DNA of 64,000 nucleotides from Marasmius tenuissimus (taxonomy: Eukaryota; Basidiomycota; Agaricomycetes; Agaricales; Marasmiaceae). The stretch spans positions 2,976,001 to 3,040,000 of the forward strand of contig JAQOTA010000047.1 in the NCBI GenBank assembly GCA_029532415.1, given 5' to 3'. A program made the position numbers and the translations under genes. Every line of letters starts with the position of its first letter. The first letter of the stretch is position 1. Below the pieces are notes generated by a model. The model ran no database searches. It was not told the DNA's origin and worked only from the letters and a program-made list of their open reading frames with translations. This document shows positions 47,785-58,839 of the stretch, piece by piece.

Positions 47785-47800
47785 TGAACCACCGGTGGTT
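47785..47800. repeat. Perfect 16-bp palindrome
   Basis: GAACCACCGGTGGTTC is self-complementary. It lies 46 bp outside the right hairpin and could be a protein-binding site or a transposon end. No second copy was seen. Confidence 0.85.
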
Positions 47801-48059
47801 CGTTTTTATTAGCTGTTTTTGACGAATGCTTTGTCCCTACCTACTACACTGTCTACGCTACTCAAAACCAATTTACCTTTGATATACCCCGTATCAGCAA
47901 GATGAATCTCGGGTAACAGAAGACACTTTGACTGGCCAGACAGAAGATTTCGCTATGGGTGGAAGTTACAGCTGAGTTTGGGATAGGTGCGCCCCTCTAA
48001 GTATTTTTTGTTGGATTCTTTGAAACCTGACCATGATCGGACAGCCTATATCCCGCCTC

Positions 48060-48067
48060 TATAAAAG
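48060..48067 (+). promoter_or_regulatory. TATA box of the GRF zinc-finger gene
   Basis: TATAAAAG lies 76 bp upstream of the ATG at 48143, followed by a CACC/CT-rich leader, a plausible fungal promoter layout. Confidence 0.6.
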
Positions 48068-48142
48068 ACTGCTACCTGCCGGACATCCCTCTCTTTCACC
48101 TACCACCACCACCGCTCTCGTTGAAACCTCAATTCCGCAGCA

Positions 48143-48907
48143 ATGAGCCGACGTACCTCGCCTGCACTACGTACTTCACCCTCACTTCCAGATCATATTC
48201 TATGCCCCTGTGACATGTGCCCCGCGAACACTGTTCTGCCTTTTGTTCGTGCCAATCGTGGACAGACCCCCAACAAGGGACGAGAATTTGCAGCGGTAAT
48301 TCACGCACTATCTTTTGTGCTGGGCGTTTTACTGATTAAGTGGAACTAGTGCGATATAATACATGAAGATGGCCGGAAGTGCCCAGTCTTCAAATGGAAA
48401 TGACCCAATCGCGCAGAGGATCCTGTTCTCAACCCTTTCCTCGACCCACTACTGCCTCCAGGCGACCCCAACACATATTCTCAGTTACTGACAGCGGTCG
48501 AGATGGAGGAGACCATGCTGAGAACCGCTATTGCTGCGAGCCTCAAGGACCAGGATCCGAATCATGTACCATCCATCACAATACCGATGCCGACCTCATC
48601 CTCTTATCGAGCAACATCTATATCACAAGTTTCCTCATCATCATTCACCACACAGTCATCATCATTCACCACACAGTCATCATCATTCACCACACAGTCA
48701 TCATCATTCATCACGCAGTCATTGCAAACTACTCGGAACAGTAATCTGCGTCCGGTTCCATCCTCCATCAATCAGTTGTCACCCCCCACTTCCACCAAGA
48801 CTCGCCTCGTATGCTCGGAGCTGGGATGCGTGCAGAGTGGCTATCCGTTAACGTTGACAATATATACCACACAAGTTCGTTGTCTTCCTTGTTACAACAC
48901 CAAGTGA
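48143..48907 (+). CDS. GRF zinc-finger protein, interrupted by an in-frame TGA
   Basis: Exon 1 (48143-48295) and exon 2 (from 48350) join by a 54-nt GT-AG intron. The resulting CPCDMC ... NKGREFAACDIIHEDGRKCPVFKW matches the GRF zinc finger (CxC, NxGRxF, C, C, F-x-W), a nucleic-acid-binding module. A TGA at 48401-48403 ends a 68-aa protein. The same frame then stays open to 48907, encoding PFLDPLLPPGDPNTYSQLLT, a helix (EMEETMLRTAIAASLKDQD), four SSSFTTQ-type heptads and a C-terminal Cys pair region. The TGA therefore probably truncates a longer GRF protein of about 236 codons. It lies inside the segment absent from the paralogous module. Confidence 0.75.
48635..48720. repeat. 21-bp tandem repeat, four units
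   Basis: TCATCATCATTCACCACACA-type units, nearly identical, the last with two substitutions. In the GRF frame they encode SSSFTTQ heptads. Confidence 0.9.
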
Positions 48908-48908
48908 C

Positions 48909-51900
48909 CAAGCGCCAATCGACGTCCGAACTTTTCACTAACACTAATCATCTCTCCCGGACCCTCGCAATTGACTGAGTTTCTATTCGACTATCTGTCA
49001 TTCATGTCCTCGAGTGGTTAAAGCCGGCTGTTTACAGTCTGAAGCACGAACCTCACTCGCAACTTAGTCTCAAGCCAAGTATGGTCGAGATGAATTCTCA
49101 CACCGGGGAACCAATGGAAGACGACCAAGTAGCAGGTGATTCTCACCTGCCATAGCTTTCTCTATCATGTGAACTGAATCCTCGTTCTCGAGCCGAGTCT
49201 AATCATTGAGTTGAATTCCATCATTTTTACTCGAACTCTGTGTTGGTACGATCCTCATTCGTGGGGGGTGCTACCCTCAACAGTTGTGACACTTGAATGA
49301 CACCTTTTACAGCTGAAGCCGGTGTATCGTGGCAGAAGGTCGATTCATAGAAAACCCGAAACATACAATCCGCATGAAAGCTTCAGGTACGTCTTTGCAT
49401 CCTTGCTGACCAGCTATACCGACAATCACGTCTATTTTGTTTCACAGGCCGCCATAATGCTTTGGTTCTAGAAACTCAAACGACACAACGGAAACCGTTC
49501 TGTATCGGGACCCTCCAAGCTTGGGGCATTGGAATCAATTAATCACGGCACCACTGTGAAGGGTACGCGTGTTTTCCATGTGTTTGACGCGTATCAGAAA
49601 AGTGTGCTTGGCTGTAGCTCTTGTCCAACGTTGGTACCACAGCTACCATCCAGCTACCTCCTAGAGATCATGGGAACTATGTGCTTCTCGAGCGCTCGAG
49701 AGACACCGAACTAATCTAGCAGCTTCCGATCCAGCTCAGGTCTCGAGCTTGAGACGATTACAAACTTGATCGTGGAGTTGAGGTGGTCGTTTCCGTACTA
49801 CCAAAAATGAATAACAAATCATAAATATCCCGAAGCGCTACAAAGCAGTTACAGAACAGACATCAAACATTAACGTATCATACAAAGATCAAGCCACCAA
49901 ACGCAGGAAGATGAGCATAAACACTAGCATGTATCGAATGAGAAGCGCAAACCAGAACTCAGATTAGCATATCCATCAGAACCATCCTTCACTATCACCG
50001 TTCCTACCCCACTGTTCCGATTCCTCGTATCCGAACGAAGAAGGCTCCAACTGACCGTGCGAGGGCGTACCAGCGGATTCCGCCCATGTATAAGGAATGT
50101 CCGATGGCGGCTGTGAATGCAGCGCAAACCCGTTACACTCATGCTGATGACCGATGGAACCTTCAGAGAAACTTGAAGGGTATTCCAGAGAGGTTGGCAC
50201 GCCGCCGTACAAGGAGTATGGGGGATGAGTGCGATTTTCAGCGACCGAATGGGATAGGTGAGAAACCATCGACGTAGAGTGGGAGATGGACCATATGTAG
50301 GGCTGCTGTTGCTGGCCGTAACGAACGATGATCTCGAATGCCGGTTAGGTGTATTGTACTGCCAGTCCTCGAACCACCTGAAGTCGTGACCAGCGTTGGC
50401 GTCGTATTCGGTAGTGCTGGTGGTACTGACCAGGCAGGCACTTGGTTCAGCATAAGGAGAGACCGCCGTGCTCGCAGTAGGATGACTGATTGAATAGGCA
50501 TGCTCAGAGATGCTGTATGGGCCAAACGGCGATGCTGTGTTGTAAGAGTTGGACCCTGTTGCATGTGACACATCGAGAGACTGTTCTGTGGTATGGACGA
50601 GCAGGGGGAATGGGTCGATCATGTTGGGAGTCGACGTCATCAAGCCATAGGGAGATGGCACATCTCTCGGAGAGAGACTGGTAGGGATGGAGGGATGACA
50701 ACAGGATACTTTATTATCCGAGGAATAGTGGTGCAATGGATGGAGTTGCGAGGCTGAGGCACCTTGCTGTACGCATGGAGATTGGTTCATTCTGGAAGTT
50801 CTGGCTGGCAGGGGTCGAATGAGCCGCAAGCTTTCATCGATCACAACCTGCTCATTGCTAGTGAGGTCAGTCTTGTGATGAAAATCCTACCCGCACAACC
50901 ATAAGGCGATAGGATAAAACTTTCGAGCAGTAATGACGCACGTGGTATGGATGGTTGCGGATCTCTATCCCCCCAAGTTCGAGGCCAGTCCTGCGCCGTT
51001 TGTTGGGAGCGATACAATATGAGGTCTTGGTGTACTCATTCCCCCTCTCGTGAGGATCGCCCACGGAAACCATGTCTTCCGTCCGTATTAGGTCAGGCAT
51101 GTTTGATGGATATTCAGAGTTGACAATGTTGATGGATCCACCGAGATCGGTGGGGGCTTGGGGACTTGGAGATGTCTGATCTGTAAACAGGATTCAGGGA
51201 ATGATTGGGCAGTAGAGGTTCAGGAAGCACACCTTCGTGAACATCTTCAAACCGATCCGAGTTATCCACTGGACGGAAGATGTTGCCGTATCCGTGATGT
51301 CGAGCAAAGTCAGCGGTGGTTGGGTCGAAACCTCGAAGGGTTTGATACTGATGAATCAACTTGTAGATGTCGGTGGGCCAGGACTGGGCGATAAAGCAGT
51401 CACCCAAGGATCGGAAGGATAGTTGGACAGGAAGGCCGAGGTCGCAGCACAACTCGGGTGAAATCTGAGAGTGACCGTCTTCATGGAAAGACCAGTGATG
51501 GAGGGAAGATGTTTCGCCTCCCTCGAGGTGAGGGGGAGGTGGATAGACAAAGAGGAAGATGGGTTGCTGGCGTCGCAATTGGCATTTGGAAAGGGAATCA
51601 TCGATGTTTTCTCCAAACCACGCGTCAGGATAGACAAGTGCTGGGCGATGTTTAGCGGGTGGAAGGGGGGAAATGAAACGGGGACGCACTAAAACCCTCC
51701 TGATCATTCTCCAACAAAATCCCTCGAGCATGGAAAACAATCCATGCTTGCGAAAGCCAGGCCCTCTCCACGTCCCAATTCAACCTCAACAAAACCGTTC
51801 CACCTCCATCGAGTCGGAATCTACTCGTGGATTTCAGACAGAGTGGCCTATGATTTGTGAGAAACTCACCTTGTCCATCCATTCTCCAAACGCGTCCGCT

Positions 51901-52370
51901 CAACGAGATTGTCCTCCAAACTCTTCCAGGCATTATTTGCGACGGCGATGGGGGTTTTGGTCAGAGCCGAAAAAACAGTCGGCCGATTGACCTGTTCAGG
52001 CACGTCATCGTCATTCAAAACGTAATACATTGCGTACATAAACACGTCATCGGCTTCTTGTGACTTGTGACTCGCCAAGAAGCGCACGAGAACCTCTTCC
52101 TGGAGAAGTTCGGCAGTTGGAGGTAGGTCCATGAATCTCAACTGATCCCCAGGGATCTGTGAATATGGCCCCTTCGGACCACGGCAGACCACTCCTCTGC
52201 TAGAATCCATCCACAACTCCTCATCGGAACAATCCAATTGCAACTATAATTGTATTATTGAATTGTTCAAATATGTTACAATGGCTACTTACACGCAAAC
52301 TCTCGAGATACATTAAACCCAGCCTCCGCACATTTCCCTTGAATTGTGCAAGTGGTAAAAGATCTGGATG
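48909..52370. repeat. Segmental duplication, copy 2
   Basis: Counterpart of 16226-19660. Starts right after the GRF frame (AGCGCCAATCGACG against AGCGCCGAAACGAG at 16229) and runs through the 3' flank and exons 10-5 of gene E. Confidence 0.85.
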
Positions 52371-53020
52371 AAAATACCTAATTAGCACCGGGACCACAAT
52401 GAATGCACAAATTCTTACTGTGCCAGAGGACCATTGACGGAATCATTCCATTGTGAATCGCATACACCTGGGAAGCCTCGGTAGATCTGAAAGATTTCTG
52501 TCATCCAAGTAATCTTCGAGTTTTTTCTGACGTACAGTATTCTTGAAAGCTTGAGAAATTCCTCCCTGAAAGCCTAATGGTACGAGTGAGGCTAAGGTTA
52601 GGACCGAACGGAATGAGATACTGGACTGACCTTCTGTGCATCCGGCCCACTATAAGATACCGTTGTAAACTCACCCTCCACCCCCGCAACCTTTGCCGTA
52701 CAAATTGTCTTGGTCGCCTCAAGAAGGCATCGACACTCGTTCCATGGCCAACGACGACATCCAAAACAATGACGAGTCTGGCAGATGTCCCAAAGTCTGC
52801 AGATGTCACCGCGTGTGAGGTTTCGGAACTATACGAAGTTAGGCTTCTGTGCAACTCCTCATAGAGGGGATTGGAGACTCACATCATCAAACTCGGTCAG
52901 TTTCCTTTCCACTTGTTGGATAATTTGGTTGTAGTGATTGTGCTGGTCACCTCGAACACTATTGAAGGTCCCGCTGCCGATGGAGACACCTTGTGCCTTG
53001 TAGAGAATAGACCGAGACAT
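49924..53020 (-). CDS. Gene E: IDGG/GDQ-family protein, mosaic and with frameshifted tail
   Basis: Ten exons give an 875-aa frame: 52883-53020, 52631-52828, 52536-52573, 52419-52486, 52293-52363, 51870-52243, 51690-51820, 51233-51640, 50942-51180 and 49924-50886. The 46-aa exon 1 has IGSGTFNSVRGDQHNHYNQI, with one GDQ unit, as in gene A. Exon 2 has RGDICRLWDICQTR. Exons 2-5 give the kinase N-lobe-like stretch. Exon 6 has ELWMDSSRGVVCRGPKGP. Exon 8 has HHWSFHEDGHSQISP and LRGFDPTTADFARHHG. Exons 5-10 and their introns closely match gene C, whereas the promoter and exons 1-4 do not. In exon 10 one base is missing relative to C (near 50278), so after PTYGPSP the last ~100 residues are in a different frame and end at 49924 instead of 49976. 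Confidence 0.85.
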
Positions 53021-56000
53021 AGTGTGGTTTGTGGAGGGATATGGGGATGGAGGAAGGGGGAGGGGACAAGGAGCGAGGAGCGAGGGAGACAAGCCTATAC
53101 ATGTAGGCAGCTCCAGCCATACACGCCCATTCCTCGTGTTAGTCCCAAGCAATCAGAACACCGCTTGAGACCTGATCAGATTTTACAGCAAGGGCCATAT
53201 CCGCCGGAAATAAACCCAAAATTACATTGCTGTTGAGCGCTGACACTGTAGATCTAGAACAAGATGAACGATCACTTACCGTTATGATACATGCCAGAAG
53301 CACACCTGTTCCTCAAGCTCGTCGAACTGACACATAATCATAGAACACGCTTACTTACTACTTCTGGCTTTTTAAACCCCACGACGACCGTGAAGGATGT
53401 GGTCCTGCGAGGACCATCGACTCAAGTAAGTATTCACTGGTGGGGGGGAAACCAGTCAGCCCAGCTCAACCACGACTCAAAGTGATCGAGTTATTTACAT
53501 ACAATGTGATACCCACTGATGGACTGATAATTTATGCAGCAATGGACGAATAGCGCCGGAATACGAACCAATCTGGGAGTTGGCTGTATGGATCAGGCCC
53601 CAGGGTGATAGCGCCGATAGAAGAATATATGGGCGCGAATCACAGAAAGTTCGTTCATTTACCCACAGCAAAATTCCCTCGTTCCGGGAACCAAAAGACC
53701 GTATAAACACCTTGCGTTTAACACGTTTCTTATCTGTCAGTTCCATCTGTGGCCATCGATTGCTGCACAGTGTACTGGTTGTTTGTGCCAGACGAGACAA
53801 GTTCGGCCGTGAGTACGATAAAAATGGAAAAGGGAATGCGCACGTGAAGTTGAAGCACCTCGATCGATACAGCCTAAAATGCTCTCTCAACTTCATATTT
53901 CGCCCATCATACTCTCGGGTTTTCCGAGAATCACCCCAAATCCCGAGTCATGAGCTAACCATAGCAAATTATTCGTTGGGTGCACCTCGTTAGCCGTGAG
54001 AATTCCTTCTAATGCATAGCTCTGCGTGATTTTGGGAATAACACGCCAGAATCTTGTTTTGAGTAGACAATTCGGCGTCATTCGGGCGCCATGTTGAACC
54101 GTGCCGCCACGTGTATGTAGGAGAGCAGGCGAGGGAAAGTTAAAACAAAGACATCCCCTCGATGGTCTAAAAGCTTCAAAATATCTATCTAACTATGTGG
54201 CTAGAGGTAATAATAATCAAATAGAAAGATAGAATTTCACCTACTCACCCAGATCCCAAAGGCCAGATTTTCGAATCCGTAATCCGTTGAAGATGAAGAG
54301 AGGTATCACAAGTTTCCATGTCAAAGAATGTAGAGACATCCGAGGGTTGTTGTCCCAGAAAATACAGATGAATAATGATGGTGTTTAATTCGACTGAAAC
54401 CTGGTTCCATCCAGAGTCCCGACCATGAATCAAGAAATGAATGTCGAGCAATACTCAGAGCGAAGAAATGATCGTCAGGTCGCGAATGTGGATAGCGCAG
54501 AAAAGTCATGGTGGAAATCGAGGAGAAAGAATTGCTGAGACTGATTTCCCGAGAACTCCGGGCTCGGACTTTGCCGAAATATTGGGACCGAGTCTCGTCA
54601 ACCGGCCCTGCGGACTCTTTCAACTTAACCACCACCTGAGAGCTGGGCTCATCGAAACAGTATGTTCTCGAGTAATTAGTCTTTGAACTCCCGCAAAAAG
54701 TGATTTGGGTGGCTGACGTTTCAAAGACTGACAAGCAGGCCGACGAGAAGGCAAACTATCAACCCTAGCAATCTATCGCTTGTAGATGCACTCGTTGGGT
54801 CTTCCGCCTTCAATTACATTGGAATCCCACAGAAACTCTCTCGTTATTACGGGTGCTCCTAAATAGTGAGCTTCGAGCCCCTTCAACCGTAATAAATTTG
54901 GAGATTTGGCCACAAACTTGAAAGTTGAAACTGGTCTTTTCAGCAACGCCTGCCCAATCAATGTATTCTTCGGGATAACAGTTCTGCTGAGGCGACCAGA
55001 CTGCTCGGAATCGTATATCTCGTTCCGGTCTTGGCGTTGAGCTGATCAACTAGCTGTGGGAGAGTCATCCGTCATCCAAATTCTAGTGGAAATTGTCATA
55101 TAGGTCAATCCGTCATTGATATCACCCGTAGGGACGCCTGATCAAGGCTGAACTTTTAAGTACTAAGAAACCTCACGTATCATCCAACCCTCGGAATCTC
55201 CAGCGTTGTATTAACCCGCTGCAGGCTGTAAGACAGTACATGCTTTATTTTCTGCGTGCACTGTCTGATAGATTTCCTATATTCTTCCTGAACTCAACTC
55301 ACAAGCGTTGTCATCACGCTACCAACGTAGAATTGGTCTAGCTAAAATCCGCAGTCCTTGCTCTCCGATTGTTGAAGCTAAAGAGCGGCCAGCGGCCAGG
55401 TCCATTGCTTCAAGAACGATGTTCCGAATCGTTGCTCATGATCCGAAGCCGAGGTAATTGTACCAAAGTGAGTATCGCCTACAAAGCTTAATCTTTCTTT
55501 CAACTTTCACGTCATCCTTGGGTCCTCCGTTCGTCTTTCTACGGTTGAAGTGCAATGTTTGAGTAGTTGAACATCCAGCTCGAGTTCAATAGCCCAAATA
55601 TTGGGATGATACGGCCTTCACTAGTGCCACCCATCGTGCTCAGGACGCTGTCTTCCGTGATAGAGAACTCCTTCATAGCTGTGATGGTGCCACTTCCTTT
55701 CGAGAAGCCCGGGCGATCGAGCAAAAATTTGAGTCTTCAAAATGCGTAGCGGGACTTGATCATTCGATTACTGTGGTCAGGATGTATGGCATTTTATACA
55801 GGGTATAGCGACAACCGTGGACGGCGCCGACTTGACTGTCGGATTAATTTTGATAACCATAGACCATCCCACTTGTTCCAGTTCGTAAGCCACACAAAGA
55901 ATAGGTTATCTAGCCCGCTTTCAATCGATTTTTCAGTGCTTGAAATGACAGTACCGTTCCGTCTTTTCAGCTCGAAGTAGTTGCACATCTTGCTTCGCGT

Positions 56001-56247
56001 CCAACCGAGCCTATTCAATGGCTTCATTTTGGATCTCCAGCCTGTAGTAGGTTTCCTCTGAATACACAATATCAGGAAGGCCCTTTTTTCCAGAAATTTG
56101 GCGGTTAGAAATTCGTCCTTAGTGTTGGACGACTCGTTCCCTTGAGTCTGACATATCAATCCTTAACACAAAGCTCAACACAAGCAACGGATCGTCGTCT
56201 AAGCCTCTAGAACCGATGGCCCATTCTTCCAAACGGCGAAAGTCACC
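53021..56247. other. Upstream of gene E; decayed gene-like sequence
   Basis: 53021-53150 is the presumed promoter of gene E. Minus-strand frames around 54245-54734 and 55794-56159 have gene-like composition but no recognisable domain or complete intron chain. Confidence 0.4.
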
Positions 56248-56465
56248 TGTGCGTGGAGTCGAAAGAAGACTTGACATTCGCTCCACATACTCTAGACCAA
56301 AATATTCTCCGAAAAGCAACATTACACGAAGATTCCTCATAATCCTAACCACGCCTCAGGTTCCCAGCTTCGGTCATGTCCAAGAGTAATCGACGAGTGG
56401 TAATGACATCGTGTTTGTATGTACTATTCATGCGCGGGTGAGGTTGTCGGTGGGACTCGAGAGGA
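56248..56465. repeat. Repeat V, copy 1
   Basis: About 218 bp closely matching 60595-60811 in the same orientation (both start near 'tcgaaagaagacttgac' and end 'gagaggagcc'). Confidence 0.85.
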
Positions 56466-57150
56466 GCCTCAATAAGACTGTGTGTCGTGCGGCGCATAGA
56501 AATCGTAAACCAAGATCGATATATATGCTAAATGATCCCGAGATCGAGTGGAGATGCAAAATATCAAAGATTAAGATGAAATCAGCCGAACGGAGCCGTA
56601 CTCGGAGCGAATGAGAAGGGATAACTATCCTGGATCTCGGCCAAAACTCCAGCCCTATGGGCAATCGGAGATCACGGTGCATATGGCTGAATTGGTACCA
56701 CACCTGAGCCACCACATCAACAAAACTGGGTAGTTTTCGAGGCGCGCAAGATGATACTAGATAGGACAATTCGAAATGAATAATTGTCGCAATCTGTCCA
56801 GGCGCATGTGTTTGAGACTTTTGGCCAATCTTTTGGTATCGAGTGTATAAATCAATCTATGGCGCTGACTCTTGGGTCTCTTGGGTTAGGAAATGCCATG
56901 TCACAAAGAAACTGATTGAGCGAGCGAAAAGGGGGAGGTCACTCGTTTCATTGTCAGTCTTAGGGCGTACGAATCGACTGAAGTAGAAAATGTGAGAGGG
57001 ATCTCAGTGACGTCTCCCTGTATGGGGACTAGTGAGAAAGTCTTGGACGTACCTAGTTCCCTTCGACAACAAAGTAAAACTACAAGTATGGCAGAGGATG
57101 TATTTAAATGAAAGTATCCAATTCGACAAAGACGGCTGGCTGTAGAGTAG
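56466..57150. other. No gene recognised
   Basis: 3' flank of the membrane-protein gene and short spurious frames. Confidence 0.4.
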
Positions 57151-58447
57151 TCATCTACTACTCCTGTAATCAGAAACATATTCCGGCAGCGCTTCTTCAA
57201 CAGCCTCCATCCTATCCACTCTCTGCATCAACAATTGTATCTGTGCCTGCATAGTCCGGTATCGACTGTCGTCTCCGAGAGTTGAAGTTTCATCACTTTC
57301 GCTGCCATCTGGCTCAATTTGAGGCTGTTGAGGATCGATATATTGCTCGCCTGAGGTAGGTCCAATCACCTGGTGGTCAGACATTTGAGCAACCTTTTGG
57401 TTCCAGGCCGGCATGGACGGGGGTTCTTTCTGTTCACGAGAGTAATCCGGTACAGGGGCTTTGGGCGGAAAAGGATGAATGATTGCCGCTACTTTATTGA
57501 AGTCCTGCAGTTGGTCTGCAACGAGTCTCATGATCCAGGACGACGATGTGTGAGTCTGTGTGTCTTTTGCTTACCTCTTGCTTGCCCACTTCTTTGCCCA
57601 CTTCTTTGCCTATGCAAGAGGAAGATGACAGTGAGGACAATGAGGAGCCCACCGCCTCCGATTGAGCCACCGATGATTTTCGCTCGAGAACTGTTAGAGG
57701 CGGAGGTGTTGAGTTCCGTGGCTATCGTGGCGGACGGGGGATTAGAAGGTGAAGTATTGGAATCAGTGGTGGTGGAAGACGGTACACTGGAAGGTAAATT
57801 TGTTAGCCTTAAAGTCTGGGCATGAAGAAAAATTTGTGTTTTTCTTCACCTTGACAATGGTCGCGGTGTGGTTCCTGTCACAGGGGACACAACCATTATT
57901 TGTGAGGTCATAATATTAGAACCTATTTGACGGGGTTCTGTCCCCTGACTGAGATACACAATTCTCCTCAACGTGGCATTCAGATGCTCATGGCAGACAC
58001 ACGTACTTTGGGAATACTGCTCCAACCATGGTTAGAGGACTATTGCAGGTCAAGTGGCCACTCTTTAGATCCATGCAAACAGCTCTGTAAGGAAGCAAAG
58101 CACCCACCCAGTTGCTGTGGCCGTGAATATCAGTTGCCCCTTGGGTTGTGTCCCATCAAAACTTGCTGTCACAATCCCTTGGTCGATCGTCCCCATCGGT
58201 GCCAAGCCCATGAATCCTGCTGTACTGCCATCGCCAGCATCACGAAACCAGGTAATTGTTTTTGGCTGGAAGGCAGTAATGGTGGCTGGTAGTTGGTCAA
58301 AATGATAGGCCTGCATCCCATGGAAGAGATACAATAGGACAAGGATGCTAGGCAGAAGGGGCCAAATGTTTGAGGGAAGAGTGGGAGCTATTTGTCAATG
58401 TCTCTCTAGGCCTGACATGGATGTGGCACGTACCGAAGCTTCATCAT
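57151..58447 (-). CDS. Single-pass Ser/Thr-rich membrane protein, 304 aa
   Basis: Seven exons join in frame: 58434-58447, 58104-58347, 58007-58039, 57923-57944, 57850-57874, 57575-57786 and 57151-57515. The start MMKLRILVLLYLFHGMQA is a signal peptide, formed only after the first splice. An extracellular part follows (TITAFQPKTITWFRDAGDGS ... GIVTASFDGTQPKGQLIFTA), then a Ser/Thr-rich stalk. A transmembrane helix (IIGGSIGGGGLLIVLTVIFL) is followed by basic residues (HRQRSGQRSGQAR). The cytoplasmic tail has a short coiled-coil-like segment (YRTMQAQIQLLMQRVDRMEA) and ends EEALPEYVSDYRSSR. This architecture is common in agaricomycetes and its function is unknown. Two exons are only 22 and 25 nt and were chosen because they keep the frame, so the stalk region is less certain. 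Confidence 0.75.
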
Positions 58448-58834
58448 TGAGAGGAAAGGAAGGAGGAAGAGAGAAAGATGGGGTAGCTATCAAGCCTCAA
58501 GATCCCACAATAAGTACAGAATTGGAAATAGACAAAGACAGATAATCCAAACCTGATGCTCTGACTGATGGTCTCCATCTTGTTCGTTTCTGGAGCGGCT
58601 GGAGTAGTTGCTTTCAACATTTGAGCAGCCTGGAAGTATCAGGTGTCTGTCGTCAGGTTTATGAATCGACAAAGAGCACGTGTAAAAGCCGTCAATGAAA
58701 ATGACATTCGAGTTGAGGAAGACATGAACAGGAAGTGAGCGCCGTGTGATTTGGATAAGATCATAGATGTATCCATTAGCTAGAAATGTACAGATGGCTG
58801 AGATGTGATGGACTGGGAGTTAGCTTTGTAGGCT
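58448..58834. other. Upstream of the membrane-protein gene
   Basis: Presumed promoter. A minus-strand peptide (MLKATTPAAPETNKMETISQ at about 58620) could belong to an upstream exon but has no splice that stays open. Confidence 0.4.
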
Positions 58835-58839
58835 ATGGT

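Larger units (their letters stand above)
47091..48059. other. Right part of the KDZ block, non-coding
   Basis: 5' flank of the transposase gene, the right inverted-repeat hairpin (47657-47739) and a 16-bp palindrome at 47785-47800. No gene recognised. Confidence 0.45.
34455..48905. mobile_element. ~14.4 kb inserted block with KDZ transposase and accessory genes
   Basis: The module R + 3' flank + gene (14180-20434) is continuous at one site. In its copy, R2 stops at about 34455 and homology resumes at about 48909, directly after a GRF zinc-finger frame. The interval carries five genes (minus: 35911-39651, 40315-41085, 42307-47090; plus: 41547-42203, 48143-48907) whose exon structures are far better preserved than the surrounding sequence. 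Related inverted-repeat hairpins lie near the two ends (34594-34653 and 47657-47739). KDZ elements with accessory genes are known in basidiomycetes. The exact termini and any target duplication were not found, and the GRF gene may be a separate passenger. Confidence 0.7.

Noticed and set aside
48531..48851. His-rich frame suggesting a metal-binding protein (HHHSPHS repeats)
   Set aside because: It is the out-of-frame reading of the 21-bp tandem repeat. The GRF frame is the one continuous with the zinc finger.
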